64,000 nucleotides of DNA. Source: Papilionanthe hookeriana x Papilionanthe teres (taxonomy: Eukaryota; Streptophyta; Magnoliopsida; Asparagales; Orchidaceae). The position numbers and the translations under genes are program-made. The notes beneath the pieces were generated by a model. That model was not told the origin of the DNA and made no database searches. It saw nothing but the letters and a program-made list of their open reading frames with translations. The stretch is taken from the NCBI GenBank assembly GCA_022702705.1, contig CM040434.1, positions 53,004,953-53,068,952 of the forward strand, read 5' to 3'. Of this stretch, positions 22,878 through 33,829 are shown in pieces; position 1 is the stretch's first letter, and each line of letters opens with the position of its first letter.

Positions 22878-24020
22878 AAAAATGGTCAACACGGGTCTCA
22901 AGGCAATCTGTTGTCTTCTCTTATCAAATCAGCTACCCTAGGCTAACTTTTCCTCCAACGGAGTATTTTTCCTTCAATGGAGAGCTTTTTCTGTGATGAC
23001 TGACCTTTCCTCCGACAGAGAACTTTTTCTCCGACGACAGGCTTTTCCTCCGACAGATAACTTTTTCTCCGACGGCTGACTTTTCCCCCGACTTAGAATT
23101 TCTCCTCCAATGGCTCCCTTCGACAGAAAAACACCGGAATAACAAATCCAGTAGATGATGACAAAGATACCAGGACTGAGCACGAAAAATGCCTAGCAGG
23201 GAATATCATTAGCAAATTATGTGTTCAAGATTTGTCTGATTTATAAATTTTCTTGTGCTTATTGCAGTTGTTGCTATCAAGGAGCAAATGTTTGCTAAAA
23301 AATGGTTTGCACTGATCTCTAGGCAATCTGTTGTCTGCTTCTGTAAATTGGCTACCCTGGGCCAACTTTTCCTCCAACGGAGAATTTTCTTCCAATGGAG
23401 AACTTTTCCTCTAACTGCTGACTTTTCTTCCTAAGGAGAACTTTTCCTCTGACGACCGACCATTTCTCCAACAGAGAACTTTTCCTCTGACGGCCGATTT
23501 TTTTCCCAACTTAATACTTGTCCTCTGAGGACTCCCTCCGACAAAAAAAAAAAAACACCAGAATAACAAATCCAACAGATGACGACAAAGATACCATGAT
23601 CGAGCGCGAAAAATGCCTATTAGGGAATACCACTACCATGTTATGTGTTCAAGATTTGTTTGATTTATAAATTTTTAATCTTTATTGCAGATCTCACTCT
23701 CAAGGAGCAAGAGAATTTGAGAATTTAATATGTATACTCAAAAATGGTATGCACGGATCTCGAGGCAATATGTTGTCTGCTCCTGTCAAATTGGTTACCC
23801 TCGACCAACTTTTCCTCCAACAGAGGACTTTTTCTCCCAGCAGAGGACTCAGACGAAAGACTTTTCCTCCGACAGTGGATTTAGCCAACTGACTTTTCTC
23901 CCCGATAGAGAACTCACACGAAGGACTTTTCCCCCCGACGGAGGACTCAGACGAATGACCTTCCTTCCTTTGACGGAGGACTCAGACGAATAACTTTTTC
24001 CCCCAGACGGAGGATTTTCT
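22878..24020. repeat. Nested minisatellite (about 24-bp units in 420-440-bp blocks)
   Basis: Three blocks start with (A)AAAATGG near 22878, 23297 and 23741 and share CAAT(CA)TGTTGTCT and ACTTTTCCTCCAACGGAG. Inside each block a unit of about 24 bp of the type CTTTTCCTCCGACGGAGAA repeats. The first two blocks also share AATAACAAATCCA(GA)(TC)AGATGA and ATTATGTGTTCAAGATTTGT. On the minus strand the short unit spells (V/S)GGKV-type peptides, but no protein is supported. Confidence 0.8.
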
Positions 24021-24561
24021 AGCAAAACATAGCAATACAAGAGACTAAAATATTGTGTTATACTATTTTTTAAGCAATGATAATATTGTAGTTTATTCTA
24101 TGACCCTCCTATCATCTATACTAAGGAGGGTCCTTTTGTGTAAAAGGATCTTTTGGCTCCTTTCACCTATAACATCTATCTTTTTGTGGAATAATATGGG
24201 TCCATGAGCCCGGGAATACTCTGATTCGCCCCGAGTGGGCTGTTCTTTTTCTTCCTCTTTCTCTCTCTTTCCTCGGTTCAACACTCTATTCCTTGGATAT
24301 GATCTACTGGACAAATTTAGATTCAACAATATGAATCCTTTTTATAGCACTTAAAAAGCATCTAATTTGTCCCATAGGATGTCGCTAATTTATGTTTGCA
24401 TGTTTAGAGTGATTAAATCTACATAGTATAACGTAATAGTTGAAATGATGTAAATATTAGAAAGTCTATAATATTTATAGTTTTGTTACTTGTTATTTAT
24501 TCTATTGTGCACTATTTATATATTTACCTTGTATTATACTAATACGTTTCACCTCTTGCAG

Positions 24562-24656
24562 AATTTGACTCAGAGATCCCCATCAATTTTGAGCAAGCCT
24601 GGCATTTCCCTTTTGCTCTTAGAAATATTGAACTATAGATTGTTACCATTGTACAG
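24562..24656 (+). CDS. MED23: MED23 internal exon 3 of 8 visible
   Basis: The 95-bp exon lies between AG (24560-24561) and GT (24657). It encodes 31 residues plus two bases: SILSKPGISLLLLEILNYR followed by LLPLY and the first two bases of an Arg codon, which the exon at 27052 completes. It has no ATG. It is found because it fits exactly between its neighbours in plant MED23. Confidence 0.92.
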
Positions 24657-25719
24657 GTAACCTTGACCCATTATAGTGCCAACTTTTCACATGTTTGTTT
24701 AATATATATTCTCGCTTGTTTTAATTTTTGTTTTTAAAAACCAATCAATTTATTTCTAAAAACACTCAAATAACTATGAAATATTTTGAATGTTTTTAAA
24801 ATAACTAAACATGTCTTAACATACTAATCATCTTGTATTTAAAATCAAATATATTAAAAAAAAAAGCTAATAGCTATACCAAACAGCCCTTAAAATTTTC
24901 TTGCCACAATTGTCATATACGCCAATAGTATACGACATGTTTTAAACAAAATAATGTTGAAGGGCTTTCAAGATTTTTCTAAAAGCAGATCATTCCTCAT
25001 CTGTCAGCCCTTTTTTCTGCTTCCCCGACAAGAAGATGCCTGATGACTTTCGGGGAAGTCCTGAAACTCTTTTTTTTTTTTTTTTTTTTTCCGGAATACC
25101 ATCATTTTTCATTAAAGATACAAAACCACTGAGAAGTGCAATGCAGATAATTTTTCAAAGCCAAACTTTTATGTTTTGTAACATTCTTATGGATGCATAA
25201 AATATTCATATACCTTATTAACATGATCTTTCGAAATTGAGTTCAATGCTATTCTTTAGATTAGGTTTGTTTGATATGAAAGGCACATTAAGGAAAAACA
25301 TTGATGATCCATTGGTTTCTTGATATGCGAGATCCCTAATCCTTTGCAATGCGCCTATAACATTTAAAGTTGATAAAGATACCAAAGTTGACTCTCTTTG
25401 GGATTTTGACTCGATTCAAAATTTAAATTGACTTTGTTGTTATGAGAATAGAGCTGAACCCATTTTGTGTCAGTTTCATGCACACGACTGCTTGCTGAAA
25501 ATATAATTGAAGACGCCTGTCTTGAAGTATCATGCATACAATTATTTGGTATAATTTTAGAGAAAGAGTTGCTCTATTTGTAATTACTGCTTGGCAAGTT
25601 CACATCCTTCTTATTTATTCAGATTTTGATCCCAAACCAGTTCGAAATGATTTTGAGCTCAGTTTTAATCAATATATTTCAAGTTCGTTTGACCTAAATT
25701 ATATTTGAAATTGGGGCAT

Positions 25720-26529
25720 TGATACTAGATTTAACTCAAACAATAATAAGCAAACAAATATTATTACTGGCAAAGCCAATAGGCCTATACAACTGACACT
25801 CGGAAATAGAAAACAACATAAACCACACACAAACTATGACTTGGGTGTACCGACGATTGTGGTGATGGACGTTGGGGGTACAGTAAGGTGACGGCACGGT
25901 GGGGAGGTGGAGCAGGTGGGTGTACAGCAGGTAAGCAGGGGTTATTTCCAGCCTGAGATTGAGAACAAGTGGATAGGTGGGCTGGGCAGCGAAGAAACAA
26001 TGATCCGAAGCGGTGCTGGGTGGCTAGAACAGCAGCTGGGCCGTGGGGAGGGGGTTCCGGGTGGCTAGGACAGCGGATATGTGGCAGGGAAGTAGTTCAG
26101 GAGGCCTGGGACGGCGACTAGTTTACAGGGAAGTGGTTTGGGATGGCTGGAACAGCAGCAAAACAGCCAGAAACGGCTGTTCAGGGCAGTGGAAGTGATG
26201 AGGAATGCGCGGTAGCGAGGCGGGAGGAAATGAGAAACAAGCGAAACATCGCTTGACCTTTGGAAACAACCCTAAAAGGAAAAATAGGGGATACCGACGG
26301 CTCTCCAAAACTGAAATCTAAGTCCCTAATACAACACATATATAGGAAAGGAGTAGAAAGGAATGAAAGGAAATGAGAAAACATCCTAAAATTTGGGAAG
26401 GAATTGAAAATGTGGCCGCTTGGTTCGGTACAGTGCTGATTGTGTGAACCAGCCGCTCGTGCTGTCATGGGATTGTGGGAGGATTGTGGAAAGCCACTTC
26501 CGCTCCTGTAGTGGGATACACCCATGTCA
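25720..26529 (-). mobile_element. Solo gypsy LTR, minus strand
   Basis: On the minus strand it begins TGACATGGGTG and ends TTGAGTTAAATCTAGTATCA, matching LTR ends of the family (for example CTCTAGTATCA at 57873). It contains TTGTATTAGGGAC. No internal region lies on either side. The 5-bp flanks (GGCAT and GCCTT) match poorly. Confidence 0.7.
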
Positions 26530-26752
26530 GCCTTTTACATATATAGCACTTAACAAATCTTATGTATTTCCATACATCACACCTAGATTTTCATATTTAT
26601 CACATCAAAAATAGCACTATTGTCACTTTTTAAGAGTGAAATGCGCCTTTTCATGCATAGATTTAAAACACCAAAGTGAAATGTAAATATGAAAGTTTAG
26701 GAGTGAGATATGTAAATCGATAAGATTTGTGTGCCACGTATGTAAAATTTTA
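26530..26752. mobile_element. Long-TIR MITE, copy adjoining the solo LTR
   Basis: Left arm TTTTACATATATAGCACTTA pairs with right arm GTGCCACGTATGTAAAA. The inner block GCGCCTTTTCATGCATAG is the family's core in inverse sense. Confidence 0.65.
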
Positions 26753-27051
26753 TTTGAAATTTAGCTGAACTTGAAAAGTTGGATTTCTTGTCACTATAAT
26801 CCCTGAAATATTGTTTTCATTATACTGATAAATCTTCCAAATCTTGGTTTTGATTCGCTGTCCTCGTTTCTTACTTCCTGAAAATGTTTATAGTTTTCCT
26901 TGGACTTCTTATTATTTCTGAATTGCATCTTCAGATCTCATTGGTTAATTGCCTTCCATATTGAGAATCCTGTCTACATCCAGTTATTTATACTATCAAC
27001 CATCTTTTGCTCCACTCCTTGCTTATTAATGTTGTTACAATATTTTTCCAG

Positions 27052-27214
27052 GTACCATGGAAAGAACAAGGCTTTGATGTATGATGTGACAAAGATAATA
27101 TCAATGATAAAGGGTAAACGTGGAGAACACCGACTGTTCAGATTGGCTGAGAACTTATGCATGAATTTGATCCTTTCAATAAGGGATTTTTTCCTGGTGA
27201 AGAAAGAGTTAAAG
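27052..27214 (+). CDS. MED23: MED23 internal exon 4 of 8 visible
   Basis: The 163-bp exon lies between AG (27050-27051) and GT (27215). One base completes the Arg codon from the previous exon and 54 codons follow, including YHGKNKALMYDVTKII and FRLAENLCMNLILSIRDFF, both highly recognisable in plant MED23. It ends in phase 0. Confidence 0.94.
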
Positions 27215-27899
27215 GTGAGAAAACTATTCATGGCGTTTTTTTCTTTTTTTATTTTATTTTATTTTATTTTATTTTTTTTATTGTGAAGAGTTTTATTCAT
27301 CCATTCACAGTTTGCTGTTATAACTCTAGGGGCTGTTTGGGATCAATTTATTTTTTATTTTTTATTTTCTGTTTTTTATTTTGTTTTGTTTATGTTCTGT
27401 TTTGAGATAGAAAATGTTTAGCTTATTTGATTAAGATATGATTTTTTTTAAAAACACTTAAAATTCTTTTGAGTATTTAAAAAAAAATATGTTAATTTTT
27501 TTTTAGAAACAAAAAAAAGGAAGATTTGCATACTTACCACTCAATTCTTATGTATGTACATATCTAACACCTACAATTCAATTTTTACATACATGCCACC
27601 TATGCCTGAAAAGGTGCATTTCACTTTTTAACGTAAGAAATAGTGGTATTTTTAAAGTAATATGAAATATTTGGGTGGTATAAATGTAAAAATTAAAGTA
27701 AGGTATTAGATATGTAACTACGTAAGAAGTGGGTGGTACGTACGTAAATTCCCCAAAAAAAAAATGTAAAAAACACATTAAACAAATATGTTTTTAAAAA
27801 CAAAAGAAAAAAAAACAGCAATAAAAAACTAAATTGATCCCTAAGATGTCCTTGAATTATAAACAAAAGGCTCATTGTAATAAATGCTTGCTATTTCAG
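27215..27899 (+). other. MED23: MED23 intron (685 bp)
   Basis: GT is at 27215 and AG at 27898-27899. It contains a TTTTA tandem run (27239-27275) and a complete MITE. Confidence 0.85.
27519..27754. mobile_element. Long-TIR MITE, best-preserved copy
   Basis: The 236-bp element has arms of about 68 bp: left GGAAGATTTGCATACTTACC, right GGTACGTACGTAAATTCCCC. It is flanked by A runs, so the target duplication cannot be read. The core is TGCCTGAAAAGGTGCATTTC. Confidence 0.8.
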
Positions 27900-28148
27900 G
27901 GACCTACTGAATTTACTGAAACACTTAATCGGATGACAATTATTAGCCTTGCTATCACAATCAAAACACGCGGTATTGCTGAGGTTGATCAGATGCTTTA
28001 TATTCAACCCCTGTTGGAGCAAATAATGGCTACCAGTCAGCACACATGGTCAGAAAAGACGTTAAGATACTTCCCTCCACTTATAAGAGACTCCTTAATT
28101 GGTAGAGTGGATAAGAGGGGCCAGGCAATTCAGGCGTGGCAGCAGCAG
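27900..28148 (+). CDS. MED23: MED23 internal exon 5 of 8 visible
   Basis: The 249-bp exon lies between AG (27898-27899) and GT (28149), phase 0 at both ends. It encodes 83 residues, including GPTEFTETLNRMTIISLAI, TSQHTWSEKTLRYFPPLIRD and GRVDKRGQAIQAWQQ, all characteristic of plant MED23. Confidence 0.95.
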
Positions 28149-28399
28149 GTTTGTTTTGTTTCAACTATCAACTTCTTGTTTGTTGCATTTTGCATTCTAT
28201 TTTAAAATATTAAAAAAGGAGTGCAAAACTATGCAACTATGCATGAACAAAGTGAGACTATTTTCCCTACTACTACTACAACAACAACAACAAAGCCTTA
28301 ATCCCACTAAGTGGGGTCGGCTATATGAATCCTTTTTCTCCATTGCGTCCTATTTAGTGTCAAATTTTCATTTAATTCTAATAAATTAAGATCAATTTT

Positions 28400-30184
28400 T
28401 ATGCAATAAGCCCAGTCTTCCTAGGCCTACCTCTGCCTTTTTTAACTTAATTTGTATCTAAAACATCTACTCTACTAATCGGATCATCAGGTGGTCGACG
28501 TTTAATGTGACCAAACCATCTAAGGAGACTCTCTCTAATTTTTTCCGTCACTGGTGCAACACCAACCCTATTACGGATATATTCATTTTGCATTTTGTCT
28601 CTAAGTGTACAGCCACTCATTCACCTAATCATTCTCATCTCGGCAACACTTAAATTAGCATTATGCTTCTCATTTAAAGGCCAACATTCAGCACCATAGA
28701 GCATTGCAGGTCTCACCACCACCTTATAAAATTTTCCTTTCAGTCTAAGCAGTACTTTTCTATCACACAATAGGCTGGATGCATTCCTCCACTTCAACCA
28801 ACCAATCTGAATTATACTATTAACATCCCCATCTATATCACCATCGCTTTGAACAATGGACCCGAGATATCTAAATCGTTCACACCTTTTAATAATTTGA
28901 TCACCCAAAGTTACACTTTTGTCACTTGAGCTACTATTACTAAAATTACATTCCGTGTATTCAGTTTTAGTTCTACTCAAACGAAGACCTTTAGACTCCA
29001 ATGTAGACCTCTATAATTCAAGTTTTTCCTGGGTTTTTTCTCTTGTCTTATCCACGAGGAGGATATCATCAGCAAAAAGCATACACCAAGGTACATCCTT
29101 TTGTAAATGCCCAGCAAGACCATCCATAAATAAAGCAAAAAGATATGGGCTTAAAGCCGATCCCTGATGTAAACTAACAGAAATAGTAAAATATTTGGTC
29201 AATCCTCTTTCAGTTCGAACACAGGTAACAGCTCTAGTATACATATCTTTAACGACTTGAATATAAGTCATATCAACACCTTTCTTCTCAAGGACTCTTC
29301 AAAGAACATCTCTAGGAACCTTATATAGTAAGCTTTTTCTAAATCAATAAAATCAAATGTAGATCATCCTTATTATCTCTGACTTCTCCATCAAACATCT
29401 CAATAAATGTATAGCTTCCATAATAGACCTGCCAGACATAAATCCAAGTTGATTATGAGAAATCTTGGCAATACGTCTTAACCTAATTTAATTACCATCT
29501 CCCATAATTTCAAAATATGACATTAATTTAATTCCTTTATAATTTGCAGACTCTTGTGCATCTCCTTTATTCTTAAAAATAGGGACCAAAATACTCTTCC
29601 TCCACTACTCTGACATATTTTTAGTTTTTAAAATAATATTAAAAAATTTAGTAAGTCAAGAAACCCCCAAATCACCTGACGATCAGTGGGATATCATCAG
29701 GTCATACAGACTTTCCACCCTTGGTTTTCTTTAAAGCCTCCTCAACTTCTTTTATACTAATGCGACGGTAAAAATGAAAAGTTTTATTATTATTAACGAT
29801 ATTAAGATCACTAAGATCGATTGTATTTTCAGAATTCTTATTAAAAAATTTATCGAAATAACTAACCCACCTATGTTGAATATCTTTTTCTAAGAAAAAC
29901 ACTTTTTGATTTTCATCTTTAATACACTTTACTTGAGTTAAATCTTTACTTTTCTTTTCTCTTTGTTTGGCTAGTTTATACATATATATTTCACCCTTCT
30001 TAGTATCTAACCTGTTATAAATATCACTAAAAGCACAATTTTTAGCGTCACAGATTATTCTTTGAGACTCTCTGCGGGCAGTGTCATATTTTTCCCAGTT
30101 CTCTACGCTTTTACATTTAAACCAATTTTTATAACATGACTTTTTATATTTTATCTCTTCTTGCACATTATTATTCCAGCACAA
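28400..30184 (-). pseudogene. RTE reverse transcriptase region
   Basis: On the minus strand, NWEKYDTARRESQRIICDAKN and ISIKEVEEALKKTKGGKSV mark the RT start. Then come QGSALSPYLFALFMDGL and an intact FADD motif (MLFADDILLV). TLGDQIIKRCERFRYLGSIV and MLYGAECWPL follow. At least four frame breaks separate these parts. Confidence 0.85.
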
Positions 30185-30337
30185 ACTATTTTTATTTATA
30201 GAAACTTTTTCTTTTGATTCTCTAAGTATTTATTTAGCCACTTGTTTAATAGTATTAGTTAATTTTTCTCACATAACATTTGCATTTTCATGGACATCCC
30301 AAATGTTTAAACATTAATTTTACTGATAAAAATAATT

Positions 30338-31319
30338 TTATTTGTCTTTTAGGTACCCCCATCTAATTCTACGATGTTGAATCCTAGTATTCTTTATTTT
30401 ACAACCCTTTATCTTAAAATCTAGAACTAATAATCGATGTTGGGTACCTGATTCCTCACTTAGAATGACCTTATAATCCTTACAATCTCGATGATCTCTT
30501 TTTCTCATAAGAAAATAATCAATTTGTGTTTTATTAGATCCATTCTTATAAGTAATTAGATGCTCATCTCTTTTCTTGAATGAAGTTTTAGTAATAATCA
30601 GATCATACGCTAAAGCAAAATCTAAAATGACTATACTTTCTTCATTAATCGCTCCATAACCGTAGTTACCATGAATATTTCTGAAATCTTCTGCCGCTCT
30701 ACCGACATGTCCATTTAAATCTTCTCCAATAAAAATTTTTTCTTTAAGAGATATCAAGTGTATTAACTCTTCCAAATCATTCCAAAATTTATCTTTAGAG
30801 CCTATATCTAAACCAACTTGAGGAGCATAAGCACTTATAATATTAAAAATCTTAGTATCAATAATAATTTTAAGTGCTATAATTCTATCTCCAACTTTAT
30901 TAATTTTTACAACATTATTTTTCAAACTCATCTATAATTTCACCTACACTATTTCTAGTACGACTCTTACCAGAATACCATACTTTAAAACCTAAGTTAT
31001 CAATCTCCTTAGCTTTTTCTCCAACACATTTAGTTTCTTGAATACATAAGATATTTATCTTTCTATGAATCATAATATCAAACAATTTTTTTAATTTACC
31101 ATTGAGTGTACCTATATTCCCAGATCCTATCATAATACTAGTATCATTGACTAACTTTTTTACTCGCATCCGTCCGTAATGTAAGAACCCTTGCTTATTT
31201 GACATTACACCTGGGTGCTGGTGTAACGGCACTTGCACATTTTCCACTGTATTCAGGCCATACAGTGCGTCGCTTTTAGGGGACGCCCTGATACTTTTAG
31301 AATGATCAGAAGGATTCAT
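30338..31319 (-). pseudogene. RTE AP-endonuclease domain
   Basis: Two open pieces (31319-30915 and 30931-30338) overlap by a frameshift. Conserved parts are NIGTLNGK, CIQETKCVG (catalytic Glu), SAYAPQVGLD, GEDLNGHVG (catalytic Asp/Asn), KTQIDYFLMRKRD and GTQHRLLVLDF. The family nicks DNA for target-primed reverse transcription. Confidence 0.87.
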
Positions 31320-31362
31320 GTCATGATTTTTTTCGACAAGTTTGACGCTGGCTATCGACTAC

Positions 31363-31850
31363 CTAACGCAACCCTCCACTTTTCACATTCGAGCTTGGGA
31401 CCGGCAACGACAGTGTTGGACTATTTTCCCTGCCGAGAGAAAAAAAGTAGCATATGGCTCGTGTGCATGCTTTAACAAAGACTATCCTGTAAGGAAAGTT
31501 ACGCAAAGAAAAATGAGCTGCTTTGTTGTGCTCTCTGATTACAAAATGAAACAATATATGGACTGTCCTATAGTCAGGGTTTCCTTCTGCTTTTTGCCAG
31601 ACACTCTGACAAAGTCAATTACATATTTGTTGTCCCCTTCAATTATGATCACTTTCATCTCAAGCGTCCAAGGGTCCTGGATGTTCTCACTATAAAAGAC
31701 TATTGTTTTTTGTAAGAGCCTCAAGAATGGTAGCCGCCATAATTGTGGTGGTTCCATGATATCCTTCGTGCTTTTTGGCGTTGTGGACTCTGGAACACTG
31801 GAAGTCAACCTTACAATATATGCGAGCTTGGGCAGGATTGGATCTTGCAA
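31363..31850 (-). pseudogene. L1-type RNase H remnant
   Basis: On the minus strand WTLEMKVIIIEGDNKYVIDF matches the 'EGDS..V' motif of plant LINE RNase H domains. In a second frame FHFVIREHNKAAHFSLRNF matches the C-terminal 'RE.N..A..LA' motif. It lies between the RTE LINE and the MED23 exon at 32097. Confidence 0.6.
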
Positions 31851-32096
31851 CTGAAGCAGGAGCTCGACCGTTCTCCTCCTAATTGCTTAATAAGGGGATA
31901 TTAAAACCGCAGCTCCTTAGCACACCACACCACCCCCAGCAAACTGCGAACAGCCTCAAAAGTTTTTTAGGAACAGCTTAGTTTTGAAATGAAAATATTA
32001 TCAATCTGTTACTGTTTCATTTTAATTTACTGTTGTTGATCATGTGCTGATACACTGCATTCTTCAGATCCTGTATTTAATTTTCTCTTTCGCCAG

Positions 32097-32267
32097 GCAG
32101 AAACCACAGTGATTAACCAGTGCACTCAGCTTCTTTCTCCATCAGCTGATCCAACTTATTCTATGACATATCTCAGTCATAGCTTTCCTCAACATCGTCA
32201 GTATCTTTGTGCTGGTGCTTGGGTGCTTATGAACGGACTCCCTGAGAGCATCAGTAGTGCAAACCTT
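32097..32267 (+). CDS. MED23: MED23 internal exon 6 of 8 visible
   Basis: The 171-bp exon lies between AG (32095-32096) and GT (32268), phase 0 at both ends. It encodes 57 residues, including AETTVINQCTQLLSPSADPT, HSFPQHRQYLCAGAWVLMN and GLPESISSANL, near-invariant parts of plant MED23. Confidence 0.95.
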
Positions 32268-32356
32268 GTATGGTCCTTATCTTTTTGCATTGAATTTTGT
32301 ACAACACCAATCTTCATATGGCTTTTACGAACGTATAATGTTGGGGCTGAGTGCAG
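32268..32356 (+). other. MED23: MED23 intron (89 bp)
   Basis: This is the only short intron in the window, with GTATGG at the donor and GTGCAG at the acceptor. It shows what the introns look like without insertions. Confidence 0.9.
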
Positions 32357-32470
32357 GCACGTGTCTTAAGGGAATTTTCTCCTGAAGAAGTGACATCAAA
32401 TATATACACGATGGTAGATGTACTTCTGCACCATATTCAGTTGGAGCTACAGAGGGGACATACAGCCCAG
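32357..32470 (+). CDS. MED23: MED23 internal exon 7 of 8 visible
   Basis: The 114-bp exon lies between AG (32355-32356) and GT (32471), phase 0. It encodes 38 residues: ARVLREFSPEEVTSNIYTMV followed by DVLLHHIQLELQRGHTAQ, a conserved MED23 stretch. Confidence 0.95.
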
Positions 32471-32534
32471 GTCTTGCCTCTCACCCCCTCGCCCTATAAA
32501 CCTCAATCTTCTCAATTGTTTCTTATGTTTGATT

Positions 32535-32773
32535 TAAATTTACTTACGTAGCGCACAATTCTTGTCTATTTATATCTTACACCTAAACTTTCATATCTAC
32601 ACATTGCACTTTGGTGCTTTATGCATGAAAAGGTGTATTTTGCTTTTAAAAAGTTGTGATAGTATTAATTTTTATGTGATATTAAAGATTTGAGACATCC
32701 GTGCGTAAATATAAAGCTTAAATATGAGATATGTAAATATGTAAGAATTGTGTGCTATGTTTGTAAATGCCCC
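32535..32773. mobile_element. Long-TIR MITE copy in MED23 intron 7
   Basis: The left arm CTTACGTAGCGCACAATTCTT pairs with the right arm AAGAATTGTGTGCTATGTTTG, and the element ends GTAAATGCCCC. The core is ATGCATGAAAAGGTGTATTTT. Confidence 0.7.
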
Positions 32774-32868
32774 TATTTATTTTGGTGAAGTGGAATTAAC
32801 ATGTGTGCTATGTATTTTTGTTTGATTAATTTTGACACTGGTTTTTATTTGTCTATTATATTATGCAG

Positions 32869-32994
32869 GACCTTCTATCTAAAGCAATCTCAGGCATTGC
32901 TTTTTTCATTTGGACGCATGAGCTACTTCCACTTGATATTTTGCTACTAGCTCTGATAGACAGGGATGATGATCCTTATGCATTGCGCATTGTG
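32869..32994 (+). CDS. MED23: MED23 internal exon 8, last one seen
   Basis: The 126-bp exon lies between AG (32867-32868) and GT (32995), phase 0. It encodes 42 residues, including FFIWTHELLPLDILLLALID and RDDDPYALRIV, typical of plant MED23. The protein should continue after this point by several hundred residues, but I find no matching sequence in the remaining 31 kb. Confidence 0.95.
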
Positions 32995-33829
32995 GTATGA
33001 AAACTTTCTTATTTCTACATTTTTTTTTAATTTTAATATAACTTTAGGTTTACTGAAGAACGACGAGCTAAAAGTTTGTTTGGGATCAATTTTGCATTTT
33101 TTTATTTATCTTTTCTTTTATTTTTAAAAAATATGTTTCTTTATTGGAATTTTTATATGTTTTATTTTTTCTCTAAAAATAAATTTATTTATTTTTGAAA
33201 ACACTGAATTTTTTTTTTGCGTTTTGAATGTTTTAGAAAATAATCATATTTTAATCAAATATGTCAAACATGTTTTATTTCAAATCTAAACATAAATAAA
33301 ATAAAAAATAAAAAATATAAAAATATAAAAAAAATGTGAGCCCAAATTGACGTGGGACACGATTGCGAGACCAAAGCGAGGGAAGAACGTGGAATCTCAT
33401 TCAAGTCGTAAGATTTTTGTGATTTCCCCTCCAAATGTCATCGACCGCCCATATTAACACTCCCTTGCTGGTCCACAACCATTTTCCTGCTAAATTCATC
33501 TCTTGAACGCCTTCTAGGATCCCTGGAATGGTATCATCTAGTATCACAGTCCGACAGACCCTAGATTTTTTTAGTGTTTTGCCTTTTTTGTCTCAAAAAC
33601 AAAATTTCTAATAGGCTTACATATTATCTCCCCCATCATTCAACCAGTTCTAAACCTAAATTTTTAAAGTTTAACATTTCTACCTTCACTAAAAATCCAC
33701 TCCAAAACCTACCATTAGAATCTAAGCCCCTGAAAATTTGATCAGGAGATAAGGATACCATGTGGGCTCCAAAAATTCTTTTCGCTCCTCAGGACTCTCT
33801 GCTTTTATTTTGATTTTGTTTGTTAAGAG

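Larger units (their letters stand above)
6398..24561 (+). other. MED23: MED23 intron (18.2 kb), transposon-filled
   Basis: GT is at 6398 and AG at 24560-24561. It holds an unclassified repeat, a gypsy element with nested LINE-type and terminal-repeat insertions, an RTE fragment, two tandem-repeat regions and an inverted LTR fragment. The stretch 7480-9110 is AT-rich with no recognisable gene. Confidence 0.85.
24657..27051 (+). other. MED23: MED23 intron (2.4 kb)
   Basis: It starts GTAACC and ends in a T-rich tract and AG at 27050-27051. It contains a T homopolymer near 25071-25090, a solo LTR (25720-26529) and a MITE immediately after it. Confidence 0.85.
28270..31430 (-). mobile_element. 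Near full-length RTE-type LINE
   Basis: The 3' end (28270) carries GTTGTTGTTGTTG and CCGACCCCACTTAGTGGG, as in plant RTE elements. Reading leftwards from 31319 are an AP endonuclease (31319-30338), RT N-terminal region (30184-29702), RT core with FADD (29271-29011) and C-terminal region (29001-28400). The 5' end near 31430 contains CGATAGCCAGCGTCAAACTTG. Frames are broken in several places, so it cannot move by itself. It is antisense to MED23. Confidence 0.85.
28149..32096 (+). other. MED23: MED23 intron (3.9 kb) with an antisense RTE LINE
   Basis: GT is at 28149 and AG at 32095-32096. Most of it is one RTE LINE on the minus strand, followed by a short RNase H remnant. Confidence 0.85.

Noticed and set aside
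22933..24040. Lys/Arg/Gly-rich minus-strand frames with repeated VGGKV
   Set aside because: They come from the 24-bp minisatellite; no start, domain or conservation supports a protein.
22052..26529. The minus-strand LTR pieces at 22052-22591 and 25720-26529 as two ends of one element
   Set aside because: MED23 exon 3 (24562-24656) lies between them on the plus strand, so they are independent insertions.
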